Of a DNA stretch of 64,000 bases, positions 52,495 through 63,197 are shown in pieces (the first letter of the stretch is position 1; every line of letters begins with the position of its first letter). The stretch is from Desmodus rotundus (lineage: Eukaryota > Chordata > Mammalia > Chiroptera > Phyllostomidae): contig NC_071391.1 in assembly GCF_022682495.2 (NCBI RefSeq), positions 13,801,680-13,865,679 of the forward strand. Direction: 5' to 3'. A program made the translations under genes and the position numbers. Under the pieces are notes generated by a model. That model was not told the DNA's origin, made no database searches, and saw only the letters and a list, made by a program, of their open reading frames with translations.

Positions 52495-52615
52495 CCAGCT
52501 AACCTGGTAGGCTAGGATACAGATATTTTCATGTTAAAGATGAAAAAAAACGTAAAACTGTTAAGCCAGTGACTTTTTCAAGTGTACAGCTAGTGAGAAG
52601 GAGAACTGGAACCTG
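52495..52615 (-). repeat. MIR fragment
   Basis: Weak reverse MIR: 'AGATATTTTCATGTTAAAGATGAAAAAAAACG', 'GTACAGCTAGTGAGAAGGAGAACTGGAACCTGG'. Confidence 0.5.
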
Positions 52616-54027
52616 GATTCCCAGTTCACAGAAATGTGAGACACCCCGATGTGTCAAAGAGCTAAGCGCACCTGAAAAGGCGGAGCAATTCAAAGTTTTG
52701 GGAGCTGTTGTCAGTGGAAATCCAACCAGCAATGAGGATAAATTTTCTGTGAAATTGTAAATTTGGTAATATAAATAATGACAAACTTTGATTTTAAAAA
52801 TTAGGTCTAAAGTTTGATCAGAAGCGGGGCCCACTTGTATTACCGGCTATCCTAATTTTGTTTGTTTGTTTACTTCCCTTTCTGGTTATTCACAATTACT
52901 CAGCCAAAATATTTCTCCTTAAAACAATGTTTTCGTAAATGGACTCAGGCCCCAATAACAGATGAACATAAAATCACTGCCTTAGTGTTGTCAGACTCTC
53001 AGTTGGTTTTGCTCTGTGATCTTTTTTGGTTTTGCCTAGACTGCTGAGGCGAGGAGCTCCAGGATGAAATGAACTGTCTGTGGCACAGTTAGTCACAAAG
53101 CTTAGGTGCCAGCATTTCAGCTCGGAGTGGGGTCTGTTCCCATCAACCCACTGACGTTTATCAAAGGAAATGTAATATTCATCCAGATTGGAATTGGAAT
53201 GAGTTTTTCTTTTCTATTAGATGAACAGCAACAACACAACGTACTTAGAAAAACAATAAGTTTGTGCTTATGCTAATTGAGGAAGTAGTATTAAAATAAA
53301 GTGCTCATGGCCCAGAGACTCATAACCCCTGCACCTTCGGGGAGTCCGAAGACCCCAGGTGGCTTCTGGAAAATGCTTCACGTTTTTAAATTCTCGCTGT
53401 CAATGTCAGGAGAACATAATATTTCTCCGTCTCCACCAATGCAATTTGTAGCACAAAGTCCCTAATCTGCTCCGACCTCTGGTTTCAGTCACCACCCCAG
53501 GTGCTGGGACGGTAGAATTAGTGTTATTTTAAATTAAAATTAAAATTTAATTAATTCCTCTTTCTTTCATACAGCACCAGTTTTCAGTACACTCATTCCT
53601 TTGCAACTTGTATCTTATTAGTTCTCTGCAGGCAGAGAGAGGGAAATGAGATGTATGGTATGCCCATTTTATGGATGGGAACAATACGGACTGTACCCAG
53701 AAGATGTAGACAACCTCTCCCCCATCTCATTAACCACATTTTCCGGGGGAGATTTGGCTTATTTAGGTACTGAAATGTAAAACACAAATGATCAATCTCA
53801 CTCATAACGACGGCTTTCATCAAAGAGGGCCATGGCTCCAGAAATGATTCTTTGAGTCTAAAGTCTTTGAGTTCTGAGAACCTTCAAAACATTTATTATT
53901 TGGATAGTTCTCCTAATGTTGCCACCGGTGGGAAAATAATATCCCACGTTAGAGATGAAGAAAATGAAGCTAAAGGGAAAGACTGGCCAGATGGGCTTAA
54001 GGGGAGGGAGTAAAATCGAGGCTTTCC
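52616..54027. other. Repeat-poor DNA, possible conserved noncoding sequence
   Basis: About 1.4 kb without recognisable interspersed repeats, apart from a MIR-like tail at about 53660-53790. The AT-rich parts at 53140-53300 have the look of noncoding DNA under constraint, but only comparison could show this. No ORF with a domain. Confidence 0.4.
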
Positions 54028-54222
54028 GCCCCGACCACGTAGCTCAGTTGGTCAGAGCCTTGTCCTGATGCACCAGAGTTTCGGGTTTGATCCCGTCAGG
54101 GCACATGCAAAAATCAACCAATGCATGCATAAATAAGTGGAACAGCAAACTGATGATTCTTTCTCTGTCTCTCTCAAATCAATAGATTTTAAGAAATTAA
54201 GAAAATATTTTTAAAAACCTCT
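54028..54222 (+). mobile_element. VES-type SINE, diverged
   Basis: Head GCCCCGACCACGTAGCTCAG, body 'GATCCCGTCAGGGCACATGC', then a CT-rich stretch and A-rich tail to 54218. GAGGCTTTC before and TAGGCCTTC after are a probable decayed duplication. Confidence 0.8.
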
Positions 54223-55649
54223 AGGCCTTCTGCTCCTCCACCCCTGCCACTTTGGGGTGCGGTTCTCCATGTGTCCTGGCTTGGATGCACACGGCTGATT
54301 AGTCTAACACTAATGGGTGTCAGGTTCATCCAGAGAGCATGACCTCAGTATGTAAATTATTCAGCAATGAGGTTGATGTGACTATTTATAGGTCATAAAT
54401 CAGTTATAAACTCAGAAATATGAGAATAGGTCCCTACATAGAGAGGTAATTGTTACCTATCCAGGTCTTAATTTAAATATGTAGGGTTGAAGTCAGGCAG
54501 ATTTCCTCTCTGATACCCTTTGCATTGGGCTTTGGGAGAAGTGGATGGGATAGACAAGTACATTAATTACAGCAAGGGATAAGGGGTAAGTCCAGGTAGG
54601 ACAAAATGCGTTTCTGTCTTGAGCAAGCTCCAAACAGTCATGCCTGCCTAATGCACTGTGTTGAGAAGGATTCTGAGGCCAAGTTCAGGCTCTCAGAAAG
54701 CCACAGGCCACAGATTTGCCATCCCTGGCTTGGTTATTTCATAATACGGATAATCAGTGACAGATGTTTCATGAAAGTGAGAACACTGGGTCACATTTAT
54801 TCACCAAAATTGCCCTGCTGAATCTCACACGCTGATGCATCTCCTACAACCAATCAAGGAAAAAGAGACCAAATTGCCTCCTTTCAGAGACCCTTAGAGC
54901 AGTGATAAGTTATTTACAAGATTGGGATAACGAAGCTGTGACATATCTGCTTGCTGCCTGGATTTGGGGTAACTTCTGTGACTTTCACCCAGAGGGAGAG
55001 ATTTCTCTGCCCTGTCTAGATTCTGAGATTCAGCCTGCCTCCATTCCATTTCTTCCTCAAGTAATTATTTCTTTCTCTTATTCAGGATCCAAGTCGATTC
55101 AAGTGCATCTTTTTTCAGTATGAACGATACCAGGCCTAAAGATACAGAGTCGAGGTCATTCTTAAGCTCTAAGATGCTCCAGTCCCTTGGCCTTGAATAT
55201 AGCCTTAAACGAGGCCCCTTTCAAGGTTCTGATTCCTGGGATTAGGTTTCCTGTGGCTGCTGCTTCTCTCGTTTCTCTCTCTAGGCCCACACCAAACAAT
55301 CACTCCCAGACCTTACTCCGGTCTCTGAAAAATCAGGTCATGTCCCGTTTGAAGGCAGGGTGTACCCTGTGGCTTTCTGTTCAGAACTGTACTGTTTTTA
55401 CTGCTTCTTGGTTCATCGCCCTGCCTGCCACCTCCAGGTACCCTGCTCTGTCTTTCAGGCTTCATTCTCTAGCCTTTACCATAGATTGACCCTCCCTCCT
55501 GGTCCCAGGGCTCAGTGATAGCATCCCTTAGCTATTCGGATCCAGCTCAGCTTCTGTGCAGAACTTCCCTTTTTTCCCTAGAAGAATTCTTGAGATCTCT
55601 ATAACTTCCTTCTTATGGTCCCTTGGGGCATCACCCTAAATGGATAATA
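54223..55649. other. Repeat-poor DNA with a candidate regulatory module
   Basis: No gene is supported. Frames of 71-100 codons at 54606-54821, 54902-55123 and 55187-55489 have no recognisable domain. The part at 54300-54480 has a perfect MEF2-type motif (see 54382-54391). Confidence 0.4.
54382..54391. promoter_or_regulatory. MEF2-type motif
   Basis: CTATTTATAG is an exact match to the MEF2 consensus CTA(A/T)4TAG. Close by are TGACCTCA (about 54340-54347), ATGTAAAT (54349-54356) and AGGTCATAAA. Such motifs also arise by chance, so activity is not shown. Confidence 0.35.
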
Positions 55650-55830
55650 ATTTACATTTATTGAGAGCTTATGTGCCAGAACTAATCCAAACCCTGGCAA
55701 GTGTTATTTCATTTAATTCTAATAACAATTTATTATTATCCCCATTTAACAAATGAGAAGACTGAGGCACTTGAAGTTAATTTCCTAGCATCACGTATCA
55801 AGTAGTAGACGGTGATAGGACTTTTGGCCA
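55650..55830 (-). repeat. MIR SINE
   Basis: Reverse MIR: 'ATTTATTGAGAGCTTATGTGCCAGAACTAATCC', 'CAATTTATTATTATCCCCATTTAACAAATGAGAAGACTGAGGCACTTGAAG'. Confidence 0.85.
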
Positions 55831-56624
55831 TTTATCATTTTGCAATTATTTTCATTTGAGAAATCGAATTCACATTTGCACAGCAAAGCCAGTTGCTATC
55901 TTGTCTGGAAATCTCCACTGTTTTCTTTCAAACTCATTATAACCTTTTGTTACCCTCCTAATGATAAAAAAATGTTTATTACAGAATTCTCTAACTTTTA
56001 AAAATGATTACATAGGTGTGTTCGCTTTGTGAAAATTTAATGAAATGTACAACTTGTCATTTTACACTTCTCTGTATGAAAGTTATACTTTAATTAAAAA
56101 GTTTATGTAGAAGATACTCCCAGGTCCCCTTACTTATATTTTAACTTAGAAAACACCTCCCTGCACCTTATTTTAGGACCAAGATACAATTTGCCAATGC
56201 GTGTGGGGAAGGTGAATTTTGCAACAGCACCTGGTCAGATTTCAACGTTCAGAACCAGACATACATTGTGCTAGCGGGGCATACTGTGCCTGACCCCGTG
56301 TGCTTTATGTGATACAGAGGTTGTAAAAAACTTCTTAGAACAATATTTCAATAAGGGGAGGAGAACCTTATGTTGTTGTAACAAACCTGTGCCCCGGTTT
56401 AACTTGGAAGATAGAAGGTTGCTCACGACACTCGAATCCTGCTTTCACTTGGTTGGAATTCGGAATGTTGTATTTTGTAACAGGGTTTCACGCATGTAGG
56501 CCTGTCAACCTGTTTTTTAGATTTCCAGGTTTCAGTGCTCACAGAAAAGAAATAATAATGAAATGATATGTATTTGTACAATGTGATACAATTTACCAAA
56601 GACCAAGAAAAATATCTATATAGC
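55831..56624. other. No recognisable feature
   Basis: AT-rich sequence without a gene. 'AAAGTTATACTTTAATTAAAAA' at about 56079-56100 is low complexity. Confidence 0.4.
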
Positions 56625-56785
56625 ATGTATGACACATTATCTCATTTAACTTCCATAACAACACTGTGAGGTCATATGATTATTTCTGTGTTTTGCATAT
56701 AAGGAAACTGTGGCTTATAATAGTGCATCATGTCCCCAAAGTCAACCTAGGACTGTATGATTCCAAAGTTCCTGATTCCTCAAGA
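56625..56785 (-). repeat. MIR SINE
   Basis: Reverse MIR: 'ACATTATCTCATTTAACTTCCATAACAACACTGTGAGGTCATATGATTATTTC', 'AAGGAAACTGTGGCTTATAATAG', 'GACTGTATGATTCCAAAGTTCC'. Confidence 0.8.
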
Positions 56786-56809
56786 ATAAGCCCTGTTACT
56801 TCTCATTAA

Positions 56810-56950
56810 CAGCTTGGACCCTCACAACAATGCAGTGGATTAAGCATTATTGTTTTCCCCATTTTGGAGAAGAAAATAGGCCCAGAGAGATAAAGGGATT
56901 TAGACATTTGCAGAGCTCAGACCCCAGCTCAGGTTCCCAGACTCCAAATC
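56810..56950 (-). repeat. MIR SINE, tandem to the previous one
   Basis: Reverse MIR: 'TGGACCCTCACAACAATGCAGTGGATTAAGCATTATTGTTTTCCCCATTTTGGAGAAGAAAATAGGCCCAGAGAG', 'CAGAGCTCAGACCCCAGCTCAGG'. Confidence 0.75.
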
Positions 56951-57296
56951 TGGGAATGCTTTCCATGAGATAATGTCATTGCTCAGGCCCACAGTACAAT
57001 TTATTTATGTTGATAATAGATAAACTAAAGGTGCAAATAACAAGATGATAAAATTCTTTTAACATCCCCAGTCTGGAGGCTCTCCCTGTGATTCTTTTAG
57101 CAGCTCAGCAGCTTCCAGGCAGACATTTCTAGCGCTCTAATTGCAACCGTTTTAGAGTCACACGACAGGCCTACCCTAGGCCCCCAATCTATGGACATCA
57201 GTTACTTTTGGAAAAGACACTGGAGTTCGCTTCTGTGGAGGTCAGAGTCACACACTCACAACACACACTTCAATCTATCTGTGTGGTGTTTGGTCT
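56951..57296. other. Unassigned spacer
   Basis: No gene or clear repeat. A 63-codon frame at 57208-57399 runs into the MER20. Confidence 0.4.
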
Positions 57297-57525
57297 AGTT
57301 CAGTGGCTCTCCACCGTCCCCCCCCCCCCCTGTCTCCCCCCACAGGAGATGGGATGTTTGGCAATGTCTAGAGGTATTTTTGGCTGTCAAAACTGCTAGG
57401 GAGGTGTTACTGGCATCTAGTGGGTACAGGACAGGGATGCTGCTAAATATCCCACAATTCCCCCCGCCCCCCCAAAAATTAGCTGGCCCAAAATGTCAAT
57501 AACGCGAAGGTTGAGAAGCCCTGGC
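57297..57525 (-). mobile_element. MER20 (hAT-Charlie MITE)
   Basis: The plus strand starts 'GTTCAGTGGCTCTCCACCG' and ends 'AATGTCAATAACGCGAAGGTTGAGAAGCCCTG'. The diagnostic interior is 'GGCAATGTCTAGAGGTATTTTTGGCTGTCA' and 'GGTGTTACTGGCATCTAGTGGGTACAGGACAGGGATGCTGCTAAATATCCCACAA'. This is MER20, reversed relative to its usual consensus. MER20 copies have been reported as enhancers in placental-mammal endometrium, but nothing here shows activity. Confidence 0.85.
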
Positions 57526-57540
57526 CTATTTAATTCTATT

Positions 57541-57542
<2 letters not shown>

Positions 57543-57593
<51 letters not shown>
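57543..57593. repeat. (CA)n microsatellite
   Basis: About 25 uninterrupted AC units. Confidence 0.97.
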
Positions 57594-57594
<1 letters not shown>

Positions 57595-59247
57595 CTGAAG
57601 TTTCATAGGATTAAACTGACCTTGGAGATTATGGCAAAGTAATGAATTTGAAGGTATTCTCCAGAGAGTCTACTGTTTATCTGCCAATATTTATTTATTT
57701 ACAAGTTACCTGACCCGTTTCCAATTATGATTTTGGCTTACCGTAAATGTACACACAGGGCAGTCCAAGCGAAAAGTCTTCTTTACAGATAAGACTATTA
57801 AGACAGTGGGGAGAAAGCACACACACTCAACTCCTGCTAGTCACTGGGGATTTTCTGTCATAATTCTTTAAAATTCACATTGATATGTCTTCTCTACTTT
57901 TTAAGCACTTTGTTGTTACAAGCCAGGTTTTCATTTATTCTAGCCCAGTAAGAATTAGAAGAGAAGGTTTGATGAACTTTTAAACAGTTACCGCCCTGCC
58001 TCAGTGAGGAAGTGGGACCCTTGGGTTTCCAGACAGAGTTCAAATCTTCTTTTGGCTGAACTTTTAAGAGAGAATGGGGCTACTTTTCAGCCTGGAGTAG
58101 GAAAAAAGGATAGTGGTTGAGTAAAGCAAGGGCAGGGGAGCTGCATGAGAAAGCTGTTCAATTCGTTCACAGGTGGTGGGGGTGGGGGCCTCATTGCTTG
58201 AAACGCTGTCAAATTCCAGAACCCAGAACGTCAGAGACCATTGTATACAAATACGAGTGCAAAAATACCATCTATCCATGGGTATGATGTATACTATACT
58301 ACTACAAAAGTGTAAAATAAGAACTCTAGAAGAAACTTCGTTATTTATTCTCTATTATAATACATAATGCCTCTAAACCATAATATAGTATAATGCCTGT
58401 TATACTTTTCCTGTGTTTACAGTATCTGCAGACCGACAGTTCTTATACAGAGCTAGCTAGTTTATCATTTTCAATGACATTTTACGTTATCCAATAGAAT
58501 CCTAATACAAATTAAGTATTTTCTATCAAACAAAAGTAAAGTTCCTGGCTCCTGTCTTCTGTGCATGTGTGTATATACATATGTGTGTGTACACACACAC
58601 ACGGCAACAAAGTAAACGTAAAAAACAGAAACCATAAAAATACAACAAGAAAATTTTCTAATCTTAGGCTTTGGATGACCTCCTAAAGCATGAAGTAGAA
58701 GAAGGCAGGAATACATAGGAATACTGATAGATTTGAGAATTTTTGCAAAAATTTAAACTGCACTTCAGTGTTTAGTGCTCGACAGGGTTTTATGTGCATT
58801 AAGTGGTTTGGGGGGATAACTAGGTGGTGGCAGAGCAAAGCCTAAGTTATTACGTACCTGCTGCCATGTCATTCACGTCTACATGTTGAATGATTTACCT
58901 CAAAGCAGCTTTCGATTTCAGCTTATTTCTGGGACTCTTACTCACTTATACTAATTGTTATCTTTTCCCTTTAGCGCACCTGTCATTTAGCCTTTTTGAA
59001 AATCTCACCAGTTACTACCTTTATTTTATGTAAGAGGAACACCACTGTGTGTGTGTCTGCTTAGGCACGTCTAGAGCTTGGGAAAGACCCACCAGAATAT
59101 GCCGAGGTAACAACTCCACAAACTTGAATCCCCCCAAGACTCCTTGGACCCCATGTGCCAAATCTGTGCTGATGAAATACTGGAACTCCATGTGTTCACT
59201 TTCCCCATAGTCAACTCAGAAAATGAATTTGAGGTCACAGGGAAAGA
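57594..59247. other. About 1.65 kb, no gene called
   Basis: Mostly repeat-poor. An alternating purine-pyrimidine stretch at 58561-58602 is noted separately. Frames of 64-81 codons have no domain. Confidence 0.4.
58561..58602. repeat. Alternating TG/TA/CA tract with palindromes
   Basis: GTGTATATACATATGTGTGTGTACACACACACAC. The centre TGTGTGTGT|ACACACACA (58582-58599) is an 18-bp perfect palindrome. Z-DNA-prone and cruciform-prone. Confidence 0.9.
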
Positions 59248-59475
59248 CGTTTCATGCAGTCCCACGTGCTAGGCTCTGCACGAAGCTCTTTTCATGAATT
59301 ATTTCATTCAGTCTTCTCAATAGTGTTACCAAATAGGCATTACTAGCTGCATTTACGAAATAGGGCAACTGAGGCTCTGAGAGACTAACTTGCCTAAGGT
59401 TCCTTAGTTAAAAAGGAGCGTTACTTCCTACGTGTTGGAATCTAGGTCTGCCTGGTTCCACCTTCTTCACCATCT
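59248..59475 (-). repeat. MIR SINE
   Basis: Reverse MIR: 'ACGTGCTAGGCTCTGCACGAAGCTCTTTTCATGAATTATTTCATTCAGTCTTCTCAATAG', 'ATAGGGCAACTGAGGCTCTGAGAGACTAACTTGCC', 'GAATCTAGGTCTGCCTGGTTCCACC'. Near full length. Confidence 0.85.
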
Positions 59476-59727
59476 TAAGAGTGAGGAAGAGTATGTAAAT
59501 GGAGCTGTAGTCTACCGATGAATCACAAGCTAGAGTATTCTTTTCCATAGAGTTTGACAGGTATAGGAGTGTTAGACAATTATTCGGTTAAATTATTTTA
59601 ATGACGGCATAAATACCTAAAACATGATTTTCTGTGACACCGATTTTTGAGTGTTATACAAACATCTTAATAACCAAGCAACCCCTGGTACAGGAAGTTC
59701 AGTGGCTCAATCTACTTTAGCCTTCTA

Positions 59728-60060
59728 AAGCCCGGTCAGTCAACAAGAGCTCACAGACCCAATCCTACCCACTCCCTGGTTTTGTGAGGCCCACAAGCTA
59801 AGAATGTTTTTATATTTTTTAATGGTTGAAAAAAATTAAAGTATTTTGTGACACATCAAAAGTACATAAAATTCAAAGGTCAAGGCCCATAAATGAAAGC
59901 TTTTTAGAACACAGCCAGGCTCATTTGTTTACATTTTCAATGGCTGCTTTCGTGCTCCAGCTGCAGAGCTGAGTTGTGGCAGAAACCGGACAGTCTGCAC
60001 AGTCTCTGATATGTGCTATCTGGGTTTTTTGAGAAAATGGCTTGCTGACCCCTGTTCTAT
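59728..60060. mobile_element. hAT-Charlie-type MITE (MER family)
   Basis: The interior 'GAACACAGCCAGGCTCATTTGTTTACATTTTCAATGGCTGCTTTCGTGCTCCAGCTGCAGAGCTGAGTTGTGGCAGAAACCGGACAG' and the end 'TATCTGGGTTTTTTGAGAAAATGGCTTGCTGACCCCTG' match a very common mammalian hAT MITE whose ends read CAGGGGTC. The left end (AAAGCCCGGTCAGTCAACAAGAGCTCACAGACCC) has decayed. Confidence 0.75.
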
Positions 60061-60744
60061 GCCACTCACACATTCAAGTGTGATTTGGGTCTCTGCATTT
60101 TTTCTATGAAACTCTGAAGAAATGTCAAACTCTTTTTCCCCAGAAAGAACACTGTAGTAGTCTTGCTCTGAAAACATTTTGACAGCCTGGGTGGATTTGA
60201 AATGACACCATTAGGTTACGGATCCAGTGCCCAGTCAGTCAGTCCAGCTTGAAAGTCGGCCTCCCTCACTCATCTAAATACATTAGAGTCACCTCTAGAT
60301 GGTAAAGCTGGGCCTTACTACCAACCTATCCTTCCGTTATTCATCTTGACTGCGTTATGGGTTTAGTTTCACATATGAGTTCATCCAGGCTTCTTGAATC
60401 ATTTATAGGGGTTTTCATCTTCGCTCTCAAACTCTCACACACTTTCTCTGCTTTGAATTTTTTTCAACATAAAGCTCAAAGTACAAAATGGTCTACACAT
60501 GTAAAATAAAGCCTGTTTTTTATTTTTTAGTTTTTTAACTTTATGAAATCAAAAATTTAAAAAATTGCCTAAATATTGCTTTTTCCTGGGAAACTAAACT
60601 TCACATTGCAGGTCACAGGAGAAAATACCTTCCTATCCAGTGATCTCAAAGCACCTCTGGTGGAGAGATAGAACAAGGCAAAGAACGTCTATTTATTTTT
60701 AAACACTGTTTACTTCTTGGGGGAAATACTATTTAATGGAAAAT
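60061..60744. other. No recognisable feature
   Basis: Unique-looking DNA with T-rich parts at 60515-60540 and no gene. Confidence 0.4.
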
Positions 60745-60870
60745 ATGAGACCAGTAAGAAATGAGTCTGAGGCTATTTCAATTCTGCCAATGACTCAGTT
60801 TGACTTTGGGCAAATCATCTTACCACTGTTGCTCTTTATCTGCAAAAACTGGACTTCGTGCCTATGGGAG
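60745..60870 (+). repeat. MIR SINE
   Basis: Sense MIR: 'GAGTCTGAGGCTATTTCAATTCTGCCAATGACTCAGTTTGACTTTGGGCAAATCATCTTACCACTGTTGCTCTTTATCTGCAAAAACTGG'. Confidence 0.7.
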
Positions 60871-60969
60871 TTGCATGGCTAATCAATGCCTGGAAAATGC
60901 GTAGTGGCAGATGCTACAAAAGTGCTGAGCCTTAAAAACAAAACCACCCCCACCCCCCATTTGTATTCA

Positions 60970-60991
60970 GTTGAGGTTGAGGTTGAGGTTT
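60970..60991 (+). repeat. (GTTGAG)n short tandem repeat
   Basis: GTTGAG/GAGGTT repeated three and a half times inside a small frame. Minor simple repeat. Confidence 0.85.
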
Positions 60992-60999
60992 ATTGTTAT

Positions 61000-61539
61000 T
61001 TAACATTCGAAGGCCAACACTATGTGAAGTCCAGCGTGCTGCACAGGACAGATAATATCACTGTCCAGTAGGGATATTCTTTTTTAAATCCAGAATTTTG
61101 GACTTTTCCCCCCTTTATTGTGGTTTGGGATTATTTTAGAATCCAATAGTATATCTACACAAAAACATTAAGCTTTAAGTTGAAAAACTATCGATTAAAA
61201 AAATCTAAATAAACCCCCCCCAAAAAAATTAAAAAAGGCCTCCCTGCCCCGCCAAGAAACCTCTCAAAACAAGAATTCTTCTGATGTTTTTTTTCCCTTC
61301 CTGCAGTTCTCCATGTTACAGTCCTTGGAGGTAGAACAGGCATAAAATACTTTCACTAATAAAATATGACAAACCGCCGGATTATACGTGGCCGATTCCC
61401 AGCGATTGCCCTGCTACACAAAGCAGAAAAGTAAATGCCATCATCCCCCTTAGAACAAAAGAACTTAGGAATAAAAAACATGGAGAGGGGGGAGAAAGCA
61501 GCAATAAATAAAGGTGAGCGAAGGACCCCGTCCCCCGCC
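61000..61539. other. Upstream flank of the CpG island
   Basis: AT-rich with C runs at about 61113 and 61216-61221. The stretch 61370-61440, 'AACCGCCGGATTATACGTGGCCGATTCCCAGCGATTGCCC', is CpG-bearing and repeat-free. It could be promoter-proximal conserved DNA, but this is inference. Confidence 0.4.
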
Positions 61540-62789
61540 CCTCCCCAAAGCGAATGTGGGACTAAGTACGGCTAATAAAGTGGTTCAAGGGTAGTTATTT
61601 GGAAAGGGGGCGGGGTGGCGAGGGGGAGGGAGCGGGCGAGCGGCGGTCGGGGATTGCATGTTGCATTCGACTTGAGGTTGCATCTTTCTCCTGTTGCCTG
61701 GACCACGCTCCCCCATTGCAGTGCTTCTCCGTTGCTTCTCGTCGCTCCGGCTCTCGCGGCTTTTTTCTCCCACCCTCAAAACTGCTGTTGCACTGGAGGG
61801 AGTTGGGGCCGCTCCGGAGCCCCTTTGCAGCTCCTGCCGGCGGGAGGGGGAGTTAGGCTCTGGCCGCGGAGTTGGGGGGGCTGCAGCCGACTCCGGCCTC
61901 GCCTCGGCTGCAGCTACACAAGAGCCGAGCTGCAGCGCTGCACCGGCCCATCATTGCGGCGGCAGCGGAGTTTGGCCGCCGCTGCTCCGTGCTCAGCCCC
62001 ATCACCGCCGCCGCCACTGCACTGGAGTTTGGCTGCTGCTGCCCTACTTCACTCTAGTTTAGTTTCACTCACTTTACATCCGGGTTTTTTCCCTAGGCAA
62101 TGGGGGCCGCAGCACACCCCGTTCCTTAGGCAAAGTGAAATAAATTCGCCGCACCGACACGTCAAGTAGTCCGCCCGCCCGAGCGCCGCCGCGGGCCCCC
62201 GCCGCCCCCCCGCCGCCGCCCCGTCGCCCCCGGGGGGGACCCGTGCGTCCAGGGAGCCGCGGGCGGAAGCTCGGGGGCCCGGACCGGCTGCCGTACAACT
62301 CCGCCCGGCTGCCCCCTCCCTCCCCGCCATGCCCCTTTACCCCAGTGCCTCCTCTACCCCCGCCCTCGTCCCCGCTTTCCCAGCCCCAGTCCCTCTTGCC
62401 CGGCTCTCGGGAGCGGCGGGGGCGCGCACGGCGGCGGCGGCGGCGGGCCGGCGGGGCCGCGCGGCGGGCTCCCGCGCGGGCGAGTGTGTCTGGGCCTGGG
62501 CGGAGGGATCCCCGGGCTGAGGCGGCGGAGGTGCTGCGGCCCGGGGCCGGGTGGTGAATGGGCTGGTGGTGCTCGCTGCTGCTGCTGAGAGGAGGAGGAG
62601 GAGGAGGATGAAGAGTTGGGCTTGTTTGTCTCCCACAGTTTCTCTCCTGCTGCTCTGATTTCCCCCCTCCAATTCCGGCCCGGGGCCTGTGTGTGTCCCT
62701 CCTGGAGGAGGAGGAGGATCCAGTTCCTCCCCCCCACCCCCTCCTCCCCACCCCCCCCTTTGCCTGGGGAAGAGGAGGAAAGAAACAGC

Positions 62790-62791
<2 letters not shown>

Positions 62792-62849
<58 letters not shown>

Positions 62850-62878
62850 ACACACACACACATACACACACACACACA
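62792..62878. repeat. (GA)n followed by (CA)n inside the CpG island
   Basis: About 27 GA units (62792-62846), then about 16 CA units with one TA interruption. It explains the Ser-Leu and Val-Cys rich minus frames and the Arg-Glu and His-Thr rich plus frames here. Confidence 0.97.
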
Positions 62879-63020
62879 GAGTGAGTGAGAGCGAGAGGAG
62901 GAGGAGGAGGGAGAAGGGAACAACCTACCATCTTAACACACTAATATCTAAAAAGTGCGAGAGGCCCAGAGCAGCAGCAGAAGCAGCAGCAGCAGCTCCA
63001 GCTTCTTCCCCTCCCTCCCC

Positions 63021-63156
63021 ATGAAGAAGAGTTCCCTCCTCCTCCTCCTCCTGCTTCTCCTGCTCAGAGTTCCTGCCTCCAGCTGCCAGGGGGGACTGCC
63101 AGCCAGCAGGAGGGTGCAGTATCCCAGCTTTTCCATTCTCTCTTCTCCTCACTCTC

Positions 63157-63188
<32 letters not shown>

Positions 63189-63197
63189 TTTTCTTGA
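63021..63197 (+). CDS. Small ORF with signal-peptide-like start (tentative)
   Basis: ATG in CCCCATGAAG opens a 58-residue frame: MKKSS, ten Leu, then RVPASSCQGGLP. Lys-Lys, a Leu core and Ala-Ser-Ser-Cys resemble a secretion signal with a cleavage or lipobox-like end. After that it runs through a CT repeat (LSLSLSL) to a run of Phe and stops, so it is not a complete normal protein. It might be the first coding exon of a secreted protein if a donor such as AGG/GTGCAG (about 63111) were used, an upstream ORF, or pure chance, since CTC repeats encode Leu. I rate chance or uORF as more likely. Confidence 0.25.
63150..63193. repeat. (CT)n/T tract
   Basis: CTCTCT repeats followed by about 13 T. 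Simple repeat in the island. Confidence 0.9.

Noticed and set aside
61615..62169. 184-codon plus-strand frame in the CpG island
   Set aside because: Overlaps 122- and 85-codon frames in other phases. Its length is explained by high GC with few stops, and there is no recognisable motif.
62074..62931. 285-codon minus-strand open frame
   Set aside because: It is made of the GA/CA tract (Val-Cys and Ser-Leu repeats) and GC-rich DNA. The other two frames are open here too, and no domain is visible.
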